Under the pieces are notes generated by a model. It saw nothing but the letters and a program-made list of their open reading frames with translations. It searched no databases and was not told the origin of the DNA. The position numbers and the translations under genes were made by a program. Below are positions 7,649 through 15,335 of a stretch of 64,000 nt of DNA, in pieces; position 1 is the stretch's first letter; every line of letters starts with the position of its first letter. The stretch lies in the NCBI GenBank assembly GCA_025612245.1, contig JAAXKQ010000001.1:248001-312000 (forward strand), written 5' to 3'. The stretch comes from Ignavibacteria bacterium (GTDB lineage Bacteria; Bacteroidota; Ignavibacteria; Ignavibacteriales; SURF-24).

Positions 7649-10615
7649 GTGGTAAAAAAACTGTTAATCCTACTTCCTGTTATTATCACTGTGTTATCAG
7701 GGTGTCTGAAGAAAGAAGCTACGCTTATGGATGAACTTGCAATTCAGGTAAAAGATACCACACGTGCATTTTCGTATACAAACAAAAAATTCGGCCAGTA
7801 TTACGGGGAAACAAACTCATATTTTAAGGACGGCTGGCAGGGCTGGACGTTAAAAGAACAGAGGGTCTTTAACGACTATGCCTTTGAGAAAGACGGTATT
7901 TTGCTCCAGCGAAGTGCTGCTACGGCTACGGTTTATCCGCACGTTCTTAAAAGAGAATATAGTGACGGTACCGCAGAGCGGTTTTTCTTTGCCGACAGCA
8001 TGGATCTGATTATGATTGAATATAACTCCAGGACCTCGGGCGAAATTTCTTTCAGGCTCGACGGGCTCTTAGGCGGTGAGGACTTTTTGCTGGAGAATAA
8101 CGTCATAAAGCACAGCATCAATAGTTTTATTCCAAACGGCTTCATTTATATTACCTCCGACAGAAAAATTAAAGACGTCAAAAGACAAGACGGTGTCTTC
8201 AGGCTAAGGATTCCCGGAGAAAAATCAGCCAAAATATTTATTGCCGTTTCCTCTGCCACTCCTGACTTTAAGTCCATAATGGATAACTCTGAAAGCCTTG
8301 TTGAGAAAAAAGAAAAAAGAATTGAGAAGCTTCTTTCTTCAAGCTACGTGAAGACAAACAACAAAGAATTTGACAAGGCTCTCATGTGGGCCAAGATTTC
8401 TCTCGACGCCCTTATTACAGAACAGGATACAAAAGGGATATTTGCAGGGCTCCCCTGGTTTAACAACTACTGGGGACGCGATACTTTTATCTCGCTTCCG
8501 GGGGCGACTTTTGTAACCGGCAACTTTAAGGACGCAAGAGATATTCTGCTGTCGTTTGCAAAGTACCAGGACAAAAATCCCTCAAGCCCGAATTACGGCA
8601 GAATCCCGAACAGGATCACCCTCAAGGAAACCATATACAACACGGTTGACGGAACTCCGTGGTTCGTAATACAATCTTACAACTACTTCATGAGCTCAAA
8701 TGATATTTCTTTCTTAAAGGAAATCTACCCTTCCGTAAAACTTGCCTTTGAGGCTTCCGTGAAAAACCACGTTGACGATAAGGGCTTCCTTACGCACAAG
8801 GATGCCGAGACGTGGATGGATGCCGTTGGTCCTGAAGGCCCATGGTCGCCAAGGGGAAACCGCGCAGATGACATCCAGGCGCTCTGGTACAAGCAGCTTT
8901 CCTGTACTTCGGAAATGGCTTCGATTATGAAAGACACGGCACTGGAGCAGGCTGCCCTGGCGTTATCTGAAAAACTAAGCCTGAATTTTCGGAAATATTT
9001 TATCAATGAGGAAAAAGGAATCGTCTACGACAGGCTTACACCCGATGGAGCGCCCGACAGCACTATGCGGCCTAACTTGTTTTTTGCTCTAAATGAGCCT
9101 GCATTTTTTCCTGATGCCCTTTCAAGACTGAGGATACTTTCCAGGGCCGTAGGAAGCCTGGTCTATCCTTACGGCGTCCTTTCACTGGCACAGACCGATT
9201 CGAACTTTCATCCCTTCCATCAGTATCCGCCGTATTATGTAAAAGACGCAGCCTATCATAACGGCGTAATGTGGCAGTGGAACGTTGGACCTGTAGTTCA
9301 GACGCTCTGCAGCTTCGGAAAACAGGATATGGCCTGGAGCCTTACAAAAGAACTTACGCACGAGATACTCGAAAGAGGCGCTGTTGGAACGCTTGCCGAG
9401 CTGATGGATGCAATGCCGAGGCAGGGAGAAAAAGACCCGCGCTTAAGCGGAACATTCAGCCAGGCCTGGAGCCTTGCAGAGTATATAAGAAACTTTTACC
9501 AGGATTATCTTGGCGTCAAGCCGGATGCCCCGCACAAGGCTTTGTATCTGCTGCCAACTCTTCCAGGCGGACTTAACCAGGTGGAGTTTGACCAGAAAGT
9601 AGGCGACGACGTACTTAAGATTAAATATGAATTTAATAATGAATACTACAGGGTTTTTCTCGACGCCTCTAAAATAAAGGACAGCCTGGACATCGGGATC
9701 GGTCTTTTTAACCGTGCCGATGCAAATTTCCAGATGAAGACCTCGATAAAAAAGAACGACAAGATGGTTTTTGAAGTCCCCGCAAATTCCAATAACCTCA
9801 AGGATCTCTTAGCCGTAAGAAACGACAAGAGGATAAGAGTATCTTCGCAGATATATAATGAGCCACCTGCAAATGCCGGGCTTTTTAACGGCATCAGGTT
9901 TGCCGTTCCGAGCCTCGATAAAAACCTTAAGGCGCTTAAAGGTCCGGGCTACAGCCTTTTAGGCAACAAAGAGGTTAAGCAGGAGAATGCCTCGGCACGC
10001 GTTATTTTTGACAGGAGATCGGCTGAAAAAGACGAAAAGTATGAATATCCGACTAACCCTAACTTCAGGGAGGGCATACTGGACATAACGAGGTTCATTT
10101 TGCAGGAAGACGATAAAAATTATTATTTCACGCTTAACTTCAGAAACCTGTCAAACCCGGGCTGGCACAATGAATACGGATATCAGCTTACCTTTACAAG
10201 CATCTGCATACAAAATGAAGAAATAAAAGAAAGAAGCCGTAAGGTAAACCTGAACTCCGGATACACGCTGAGTGAGGATAGAGCATTCTCGAGGCAGGTT
10301 AACGTAGGCGGCGGCTTAGAAATTAAGGATGCCATGGGGAAAATTCTTGCTGCCTACCTCCCGCTTCCCGAAGACATAAGAAATCCCTTAGGAAGCGTGC
10401 AGAAGAAAACAATTAGGTTTTCAGTTCCCAAAAGTCTCCTGGGAAAGATTTCACAGTCTTCTAAAATTACGCTTCTTGCGGGCGCGCAGGATGACCATGG
10501 TGGAGCCGGCGTGGGCGAGTTCAGGAATGTTGGACTCAAGGTTTCAGAATGGGAAGGCGGCGGAAAGAAATCCCCTTCTGAAAGTAACGTGTTTGATTAT
10601 CTTCTTGTAAATTAA
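7649..10615 (+). CDS. Secreted lipoprotein, glycogen-debranching-like glucosidase with glucodextranase-type C-terminal domain
   Basis: 988 aa, GTG start behind a GAGGGG site. A lipoprotein signal (VLSGC, Cys19) places it in the envelope. The central (alpha/alpha) barrel, about 230-640, resembles the C-terminal domain of amylo-alpha-1,6-glucosidases: GRDTFISLPG near 275, TWMDA near 388, then the NRADDIQALWY segment. Residues about 800-985 look like the C-terminal binding module of glucodextranase (DITRFI, then a segment rich in aromatic residues). Cytoplasmic debranching enzymes lack a lipobox, so this is probably an exported alpha-glucan or other oligosaccharide hydrolase. Family-level substrate is uncertain (GH15/GH133-like fold). 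The esterase gene follows after 20 bp in the same operon. Confidence 0.75.
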   Translation: MVKKLLILLPVIITVLSGCLKKEATLMDELAIQVKDTTRAFSYTNKKFGQYYGETNSYFKDGWQGWTLKEQRVFNDYAFEKDGILLQRSAATATVYPHVLKREYSDGTAERFFFADSMDLIMIEYNSRTSGEISFRLDGLLGGEDFLLENNVIKHSINSFIPNGFIYITSDRKIKDVKRQDGVFRLRIPGEKSAKIFIAVSSATPDFKSIMDNSESLVEKKEKRIEKLLSSSYVKTNNKEFDKALMWAKISLDALITEQDTKGIFAGLPWFNNYWGRDTFISLPGATFVTGNFKDARDILLSFAKYQDKNPSSPNYGRIPNRITLKETIYNTVDGTPWFVIQSYNYFMSSNDISFLKEIYPSVKLAFEASVKNHVDDKGFLTHKDAETWMDAVGPEGPWSPRGNRADDIQALWYKQLSCTSEMASIMKDTALEQAALALSEKLSLNFRKYFINEEKGIVYDRLTPDGAPDSTMRPNLFFALNEPAFFPDALSRLRILSRAVGSLVYPYGVLSLAQTDSNFHPFHQYPPYYVKDAAYHNGVMWQWNVGPVVQTLCSFGKQDMAWSLTKELTHEILERGAVGTLAELMDAMPRQGEKDPRLSGTFSQAWSLAEYIRNFYQDYLGVKPDAPHKALYLLPTLPGGLNQVEFDQKVGDDVLKIKYEFNNEYYRVFLDASKIKDSLDIGIGLFNRADANFQMKTSIKKNDKMVFEVPANSNNLKDLLAVRNDKRIRVSSQIYNEPPANAGLFNGIRFAVPSLDKNLKALKGPGYSLLGNKEVKQENASARVIFDRRSAEKDEKYEYPTNPNFREGILDITRFILQEDDKNYYFTLNFRNLSNPGWHNEYGYQLTFTSICIQNEEIKERSRKVNLNSGYTLSEDRAFSRQVNVGGGLEIKDAMGKILAAYLPLPEDIRNPLGSVQKKTIRFSVPKSLLGKISQSSKITLLAGAQDDHGGAGVGEFRNVGLKVSEWEGGGKKSPSESNVFDYLLVN

Positions 10616-10635
10616 AATAAGGATTACTACCAAGG

Positions 10636-11457
10636 ATGAAAAAAATAATTCTAATACTTTTGCTCATTTCCATGAAGCAGGTTTTTTCGCAGGACCTGTT
10701 AATAAAGGATTCCCCAAATATTCCGCACGCGGACACTTCATTAGTATTCTTGCCCGGTGGCTACGATGAGGCTAAAAGCTATCCCCTTTTAATTATGCTT
10801 CACGGCTGGAGCGGAAACTACAAACAGTGGGATGAAGTTACAGGAGGCCTCAAGAAATACGCCGACAAATACCAGTTCATAATCGTCTGCCCCGATGGTT
10901 TCTATGATTCCTGGTACGTCGACAGCCCGGTAAAGCTTAAGAGTCAGTTTGAGACTTTCTTTACAAAAGAACTTCTGCCTGAGGTTGAAAGCAAATACCG
11001 TGTTGACAGGTCCAATATTTTTATTACGGGCCTCAGCATGGGGGGCCACGGAGCCATGATGATGCTCCTGAAGCACCCGGACACTTTTAAGAGCGCCGGA
11101 AGCACGAGCGGAATACTGGATATAACAGAGTTCCCGGACAGGTGGAGCATGTTAAATGCACTTGGCAGGTTCACCGAAAAGCCTGAAAACTGGAAAAAGA
11201 ATTCGGACATCTTTCTACTGGACAAGATAAAAGGCTTGAATAAGGAGGTCATCTTTGACTGCGGAACCGAGGATTTCGCCTATAATGTGAATAAAAGGTT
11301 TAATGAAAAGTGCCTTTCATTAAAAATAAAGGCTACCTTCATTTCACAGCCCGGGAACCACAGTAAGCAATACTGGAATAAATCAATTGAAAACCACTTC
11401 AGGTTTTTTAAGGCGCTTTCAGAAAATAAACCTCTTCAGGGCGCGGACAAGCGATAA
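10636..11457 (+). CDS. Secreted esterase D / feruloyl-esterase-like alpha/beta hydrolase
   Basis: 273 aa with a cleavable signal peptide ending at VFSQ. An alpha/beta-hydrolase core is visible: LHGWSG (oxyanion region), the nucleophile elbow GLSMGG with Ser133, a plausible Asp in DCGTEDF and a His in PGNHSKQYW. This matches the putative esterase family (PF00756 type: esterase D, feruloyl and acetyl xylan esterases, S-formylglutathione hydrolase). Export and its position 20 bp after the debranching-like lipoprotein suggest it removes acyl groups from polysaccharide. The natural ester is unknown. Confidence 0.8.
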   Translation: MKKIILILLLISMKQVFSQDLLIKDSPNIPHADTSLVFLPGGYDEAKSYPLLIMLHGWSGNYKQWDEVTGGLKKYADKYQFIIVCPDGFYDSWYVDSPVKLKSQFETFFTKELLPEVESKYRVDRSNIFITGLSMGGHGAMMMLLKHPDTFKSAGSTSGILDITEFPDRWSMLNALGRFTEKPENWKKNSDIFLLDKIKGLNKEVIFDCGTEDFAYNVNKRFNEKCLSLKIKATFISQPGNHSKQYWNKSIENHFRFFKALSENKPLQGADKR

Positions 11458-11493
11458 AAACTTTTCCGTGCGTTAAAATATTTTGCGTCAATA

Positions 11494-11521
11494 GAACTTT
11501 TGGGACCGCGGCATAGTCTAA
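11494..11521 (+). promoter_or_regulatory. ECF-sigma-like promoter upstream of the PspC gene
   Basis: GAACTT at 11494-11499, a 16-base spacer, then GTCTAA at 11516-11521, close to the consensus used by E. coli sigma-E (GGAACTT, ~15-16 bases, GTCTAA). The start point would fall near 11528, 27 bases before the ATG at 11555. The downstream genes are envelope-stress types, which fits. The organism's own ECF consensus is unknown. Confidence 0.5.
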
Positions 11522-11554
11522 ACTGGTAGAAACAACCTAAAAAGGAGTAGACCT

Positions 11555-12046
11555 ATGCGTGAAAGATTATATCGCTCTTATAAAGATAAGATGGTTGCCG
11601 GCGTCTGCGGCGGCCTAGCCGAATATTTTGACGTAGACCCTGTAATCATTAGAATTGCTTTTGTTGCGGCTACAATACTCTCCGGGATTGGTATTGTAGC
11701 CTACATATTGCTTTGGATTATTGTCCCCTACAAAGAACAGGTTGCCACCGCCGCCACAGCTGCGTCGTCGTCGGGTGCTTCCTCATCCTATGCTGGCTCT
11801 GAAAGCGATCAGAAGACTGCGTCTGATGCGGATGCCGCCTCACAGGCTGGGACTTCACGGTCTGTTTACAGGGACAGGAGATCAAGCCGGCAGGTTTTCG
11901 GCTATATACTTGTCGGTCTCGGACTTATATTTTTTGCCGACCATTTTTTCCCTGAAATTGAATTTCACCACTTCTGGCCGATCGTTTTAATAGCCATTGG
12001 AATCGGTTTATTACTTAGATCATCAAAAAAACAGCCAGGAGAATAA
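11555..12046 (+). CDS. PspC-domain membrane protein
   Basis: 163 aa. Residues 1-60 are a classic PspC domain: KMVAGVCGGLAEYF, then DPVIIRI and a membrane helix ending in LLWIIVP. A Ser/Ala/Thr/Asp-rich linker (about 62-105) follows, then two short hydrophobic segments (about 112-155) of the LiaI/LiaF-like (DUF5668) type. PspC proteins sense or transmit inner-membrane stress. It has an AAAGGAG site before the ATG. It overlaps nothing and is followed one base later by a LiaF-like gene, so the two form an operon behind the ECF-like promoter. Confidence 0.85.
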   Translation: MRERLYRSYKDKMVAGVCGGLAEYFDVDPVIIRIAFVAATILSGIGIVAYILLWIIVPYKEQVATAATAASSSGASSSYAGSESDQKTASDADAASQAGTSRSVYRDRRSSRQVFGYILVGLGLIFFADHFFPEIEFHHFWPIVLIAIGIGLLLRSSKKQPGE

Positions 12047-12047
12047 A

Positions 12048-12953
12048 ATGCGTACTAATCACTTGTTCTGGGGTATCCTTTTTATAACAATAGGCGCTCT
12101 TGTATTACTGAACAATTTTATGGCCCTGAATTTCAACTGGGATTTCATGTGGAGCCTGTGGCCGCTGGTACTGGTAATGACGGGCGTTTACTTCATCTTC
12201 CGGGAGGCAAAATTTAGGTGGATGATAGTCCTCTTCATTGCCTTCCTTTTGGGGATTGTGCTTTTTGCAGGGGTTAAGAATTTCTCTTTGTTCTTTGACG
12301 ACGGCTATGACAACTTTGACCTTGACGTAAATGTACAGGAGTTTACACTTCCATACGACAGCGGAATTAAAAAAGCCAAGCTGAACCTGGATGCTGCGGC
12401 AGGAAAATTTAATCTTGACGGCACTACGGATAGTCTTTTATACGCCAGAACAAGAGGCGGCTTCAGCGATTATTCACTCAATAACGATACAAGCGACGGT
12501 TCGGCAGATATCTCCTTTGAGATGACGGACCATCACCCGAAGGTGATCAGGGGCCTTGGGAAAAACCGCATGGAAATGAAATTAAATTCCAACCCGGTCT
12601 GGGATATGGATCTGAATGTCGGGGCGGCCTCGGTTAACCTGGATCTGGAACCCTTCAAGACGGAAAATATCTACTTTAAGTCCGGGGCCTCTTCACTGAA
12701 ACTTAAGCTCGGGGATAAAAACCCGCTGACTAAAGTCAGGTTCGAATCAGGTGTATCAAGCCTTGAGGTAATGATTCCAAGGTCGAGCGGCTGTGAAATA
12801 AATTCCGACACGAAATTTTCGAGCAAAGACTTCCGGGAATTTGAAAAGGTGGATGACCACGTCTACCGCACGCCGGACTTTGCAAGCCGCGGAAAGAAAA
12901 TTTACCTGGACATTGCAGCCGGGGTCTCATCTGTAAAGGTCGAAAGGTATTAG
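12048..12953 (+). CDS. LiaF-like membrane protein (DUF5668 plus toast-rack beta domain)
   Basis: 301 aa. Four hydrophobic helices (about 8-90) of the DUF5668/LiaI type are followed by a beta-rich domain from about 105 to the end, with repeated short strands (LNLDAAAGKFNLDG, LNVGAASVNLDLEP, SGVSSLEVMIPRS). This resembles the LiaF C-terminal beta-helix or toast-rack domain, which in Firmicutes modulates envelope-stress signalling. The start is one base after the pspC-like stop, with CCAGGAGA as ribosome site. An in-frame TTG inside the previous gene is not supported. The partner and ligand are unknown. Confidence 0.75.
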   Translation: MRTNHLFWGILFITIGALVLLNNFMALNFNWDFMWSLWPLVLVMTGVYFIFREAKFRWMIVLFIAFLLGIVLFAGVKNFSLFFDDGYDNFDLDVNVQEFTLPYDSGIKKAKLNLDAAAGKFNLDGTTDSLLYARTRGGFSDYSLNNDTSDGSADISFEMTDHHPKVIRGLGKNRMEMKLNSNPVWDMDLNVGAASVNLDLEPFKTENIYFKSGASSLKLKLGDKNPLTKVRFESGVSSLEVMIPRSSGCEINSDTKFSSKDFREFEKVDDHVYRTPDFASRGKKIYLDIAAGVSSVKVERY

Positions 12954-12957
12954 AAAT

Positions 12958-13005
12958 AACCGGGAAAAAGAAAACGGCTAAATGCCCGTTTTCTTTTTCC
13001 CGGTT
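12958..13005. terminator. bidirectional terminator
   Basis: Perfect 20-bp inverted repeat (12958-12977 with 12986-13005, 8-base loop), with A-rich and T-rich arms that provide T-runs for both directions. It ends the PspC/LiaF operon (+) and the convergent prfB-yjbQ-MGMT group (-). The right arm is also the last codons of the MGMT gene. Confidence 0.9.
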
Positions 13006-13346
13006 TTATTTAATTCTGGCTTCCAGAAGAATTTCTCCATTATTACACACCCGTCTTCGTCAAATTCGACGCCTTCACTTCTTAGCAGGTCTTCCATTAT
13101 CTCAGGACTCCCGAAGTAAACCTTTCCCGTAAGCGCGCCAAATCGGTTTACCACCCTGTGGCACGGCAGCCCGGAATCCTTGGCGCCATTTAAGGCCCAG
13201 CCGACAGTTCTGGCTGAGGACTTTACGCCGCAGAATTCCGCTATCGCGCCGTAAGTGGTCACTTTTCCGTAGGGTATTAAGGCTACTACTTCATATACCC
13301 TGTCGAAAAAGTCCTTGTTCTTTGAAGGTTCTTTTTCTTTTACCAT
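12978..13346 (-). CDS. MGMT-family DNA alkyltransferase-like protein
   Basis: 122 aa, only the C-terminal DNA-binding/active-site domain of O6-alkylguanine-DNA alkyltransferase. VYEVVALIPYGKVTTYG, the arginine-finger region (SSARTVGWAL) and PCHRVVN are present. Cys62 in the PCHR motif is the alkyl-acceptor cysteine. Alkyltransferase-like (ATL) proteins of the same length usually have Trp there, so this one may still be a suicide methyltransferase. It lacks the N-terminal domain of Ogt/MGMT. Its last codons form one arm of the terminator. It is last in the prfB-yjbQ group, 28 bp after yjbQ. Confidence 0.85.
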   Translation of the reverse strand: MVKEKEPSKNKDFFDRVYEVVALIPYGKVTTYGAIAEFCGVKSSARTVGWALNGAKDSGLPCHRVVNRFGALTGKVYFGSPEIMEDLLRSEGVEFDEDGCVIMEKFFWKPELNKTGKKKTGI

Positions 13347-13374
13347 AATTTCACCCCAAAAGGCAATTAAATGG

Positions 13375-13788
13375 TTATTCCCCCATCACTTTAATTATGA
13401 GCCTTTTACGGCGCTGCCCGTCAAATTCAGCGTAGTAGACCTGCTGCCAGGGTCCGAAATCCAGTTTCCCGTTTGTAACAGGAATTACTACCTCGTGATG
13501 AACCAGGAGGCTTTTAAGGTGCGAATCGCCGTTGGTCTCCCCGGTACGGTGATGCCTGTAGCCGGGATCAAAGGGAGCCATCTTCTCAAGCCACTCGTCA
13601 ATGTCCTGTATCAGGCCCGATTCGGCGTCATTGACGTAGACTCCGGCAGTAATATGCATTGCGGAAACTAAAACCATTCCTTCCATAATTCCGCTTTTAG
13701 AGAGGACTTCCTCAACATCGCGCGTAATATTGACGTATTCGCGGTGTTTTTTAGTGTTAAACCAGAGATATTCTGTATATGTTTTCAT
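13375..13788 (-). CDS. YjbQ/UPF0047 family protein
   Basis: 137 aa. The full-length match to the YjbQ/UPF0047 fold is clear: [15 protein letters not shown], then [18 protein letters not shown] and [17 protein letters not shown]-type strands (the gene has [12 protein letters not shown]). The His and Asp residues in these motifs bind metal. YjbQ of E. coli has been annotated as having thiamine-phosphate-synthase-like activity, but the cellular role is unsettled. The ATG overlaps the prfB stop (TGATG), so it is translationally coupled to release factor 2. Confidence 0.88.
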   Translation of the reverse strand: MKTYTEYLWFNTKKHREYVNITRDVEEVLSKSGIMEGMVLVSAMHITAGVYVNDAESGLIQDIDEWLEKMAPFDPGYRHHRTGETNGDSHLKSLLVHHEVVIPVTNGKLDFGPWQQVYYAEFDGQRRKRLIIKVMGE

Positions 13789-14898
13789 CAGACCTTGTTG
13801 TTTTGTGAGAACATGAGTAGAAAAGCTTTTATGAATTTATTCAGATCGCCATCCATTACGCCCTGCACGTCTGAGGTTTCGACGTTTGTCCTGTGATCCT
13901 TTACCATGTTGTAGGGGTGGAAAACATAGGATCGGATCTGGCTTCCCCACTCGATTTTCATTTTGCCTTTTTCGATTTCATCCAGCTCTGCAATCTGCTT
14001 TTCCCTTTCGATCTGATAAAGTCTCGATTTAAGGAGCCTCATGGCGTTATTCCTGTTCTGCAGCTGGCTTCTTTCAGTCTGGCATGCGGCAACGACGCCT
14101 GTCGGGACATGCGTAATTCTTACGGCAGTTTCAACTTTATTGACGTTCTGCCCTCCTTTTCCGCCCGAACGGTAGGTATCGACCCTGAGGTCGGCCGGAT
14201 TGATTTCAATTTCAATTGAGTCATCCACCTCTGGTATTACAAAAACCGAGGCAAAAGAGGTATGACGCCTTTTATTTGCGTCAAACGGGGAGATTCTCAC
14301 CAGGCGGTGCACTCCGTTTTCAGCCTTCAGGTACCCGTAGGCAAATTCACCTGTGACTTCAATTGTGGCGCTTTTGATTCCAGCGCCGTCACCTTCAAGC
14401 ATATCAAGGACAGTCATCTGAAAGCCGTTTTGTTCGCCGTACCTTAAATACATCCTCATTAGCATCTCGGCCCAGTCCTGTGCCTCGGTTCCGCCGGCAC
14501 CGGAGTGGATTGTAAGTATGCAGTTCTTGTCGTCATCCTTACCGCTTAGCATGTTCTTAAACTCGAGATCCTCCAGCGTCTCTCTAAGCGACTCAAGTTC
14601 AGCCTGGATATCCGAAGAGAATGAGTCGTCATTTTCAGAACGTGCCATCTCAATTATGTCGTGTATGTTATCGCTTCTTTTTTTGACGTCCTCGTACAGG
14701 TCGACCCATTGCTGCAGGGATTTAATCTGCTGCAATACTTTCTGCGCCTCCTGCTGCTCGTTCCAAAAAGAGGGGTCCTCGGTCTTAAGCTTTAAGCCCC
14801 TGATCTTCTCCTGCCTGGCATCCAAGTCAAAGATAGCTCCGTAGATTATTAATTCTCGCCTGATAGTCCGACAATTTTCTTACTTCTTCATCGTACAT
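13788..14898 (-). CDS. prfB: Peptide chain release factor 2, with programmed +1 frameshift
   Basis: Two joined frames. Translation starts at the ATG at 14898 (AGGA site) and runs 23 codons to CTT (14830-14832) followed by an in-frame TGA (14827-14829). The ribosome slips +1 on CTT-T and continues at GAC for 346 more residues, giving a 369-aa protein, normal for RF2. The slippery site CTT TGA C is preceded by CGGAGC TAT, an internal Shine-Dalgarno-like stimulator, as in E. coli prfB. GGQ lies near 248-250 and the stop-reading SPF near 203-205. RF2 terminates at UGA and UAA, so the frameshift is autoregulatory. It heads a coupled group with yjbQ. Confidence 0.95.
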
Positions 14899-14943
14899 TA
14901 AAGTTCCTGTATTTATTGACTGAAAAAACCATTAAATCCGGTA

Positions 14944-14973
14944 ATTAAAAAAGCCCTGTCCGGTTTTCAGGGC
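14944..14973 (-). terminator. intrinsic terminator of the AtuA operon
   Basis: Read on the minus strand: GCCCTG (14968-14973), a 9-base loop, CAGGGC (14953-14958), then a six-T run. It separates the pcm-miaA-AtuA group from prfB, which must therefore have its own promoter in 14899-14943. Confidence 0.8.
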
Positions 14974-15023
14974 GGGGCCGGAAAATCTGTCAATTTTCCA
15001 CCCAAAAGATCTTAAAAAAGCGC

Positions 15024-15335
15024 TTAAATATCCAATTCCATTCTAAGCAAAGCGGCAGCCAGTGTTTTCCCTTGTGCGTCATGTTTTAATGAAACGGTTC
15101 CACCGCCCCCTAAAGTTTCATGGAGCAGGAAATTCAATGCCCTGAGGTTCGGCAGTTCATATCTTTCAACTTTTCCCTGGCAGATTCCCTTAAAGTACTC
15201 CTTGACCCTTTCTGCTGTCAAATATTTCCCGATTAACTCGTAACCTTTTTCGTCGTAGGCAATAATGCCTATATTGGCCGCGTCCCCTTTGTCGCCGCTT
15301 CTGCCGTGAGCGATTTCCAGTAGTTTGATTTTCAT
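15024..15335 (-). CDS. AtuA-like C-terminal domain protein
   Basis: 103 aa, matching the small alpha/beta domain that forms the C-terminus of AtuA-type proteins: AHGRSGDKGDAANIG near the start and HETLGGGGTVSL near the end, with conserved Arg, Ser, Asp and Gly residues. Here it is a separate gene. Its ATG overlaps the stop of the large AtuA-like gene (TGATG) and uses a GGAG site inside that gene. The two polypeptides probably form one complex. The function of the family (acyclic-terpene or related acid utilisation) is not proven at the reaction level. Confidence 0.8.
   Translation of the reverse strand: MKIKLLEIAHGRSGDKGDAANIGIIAYDEKGYELIGKYLTAERVKEYFKGICQGKVERYELPNLRALNFLLHETLGGGGTVSLKHDAQGKTLAAALLRMELDI

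Noticed and set aside
12978-13346. Alkyltransferase-like (ATL) protein without activity
   Set aside because: The acceptor cysteine is present (PCHR), unlike classical ATLs with Trp.
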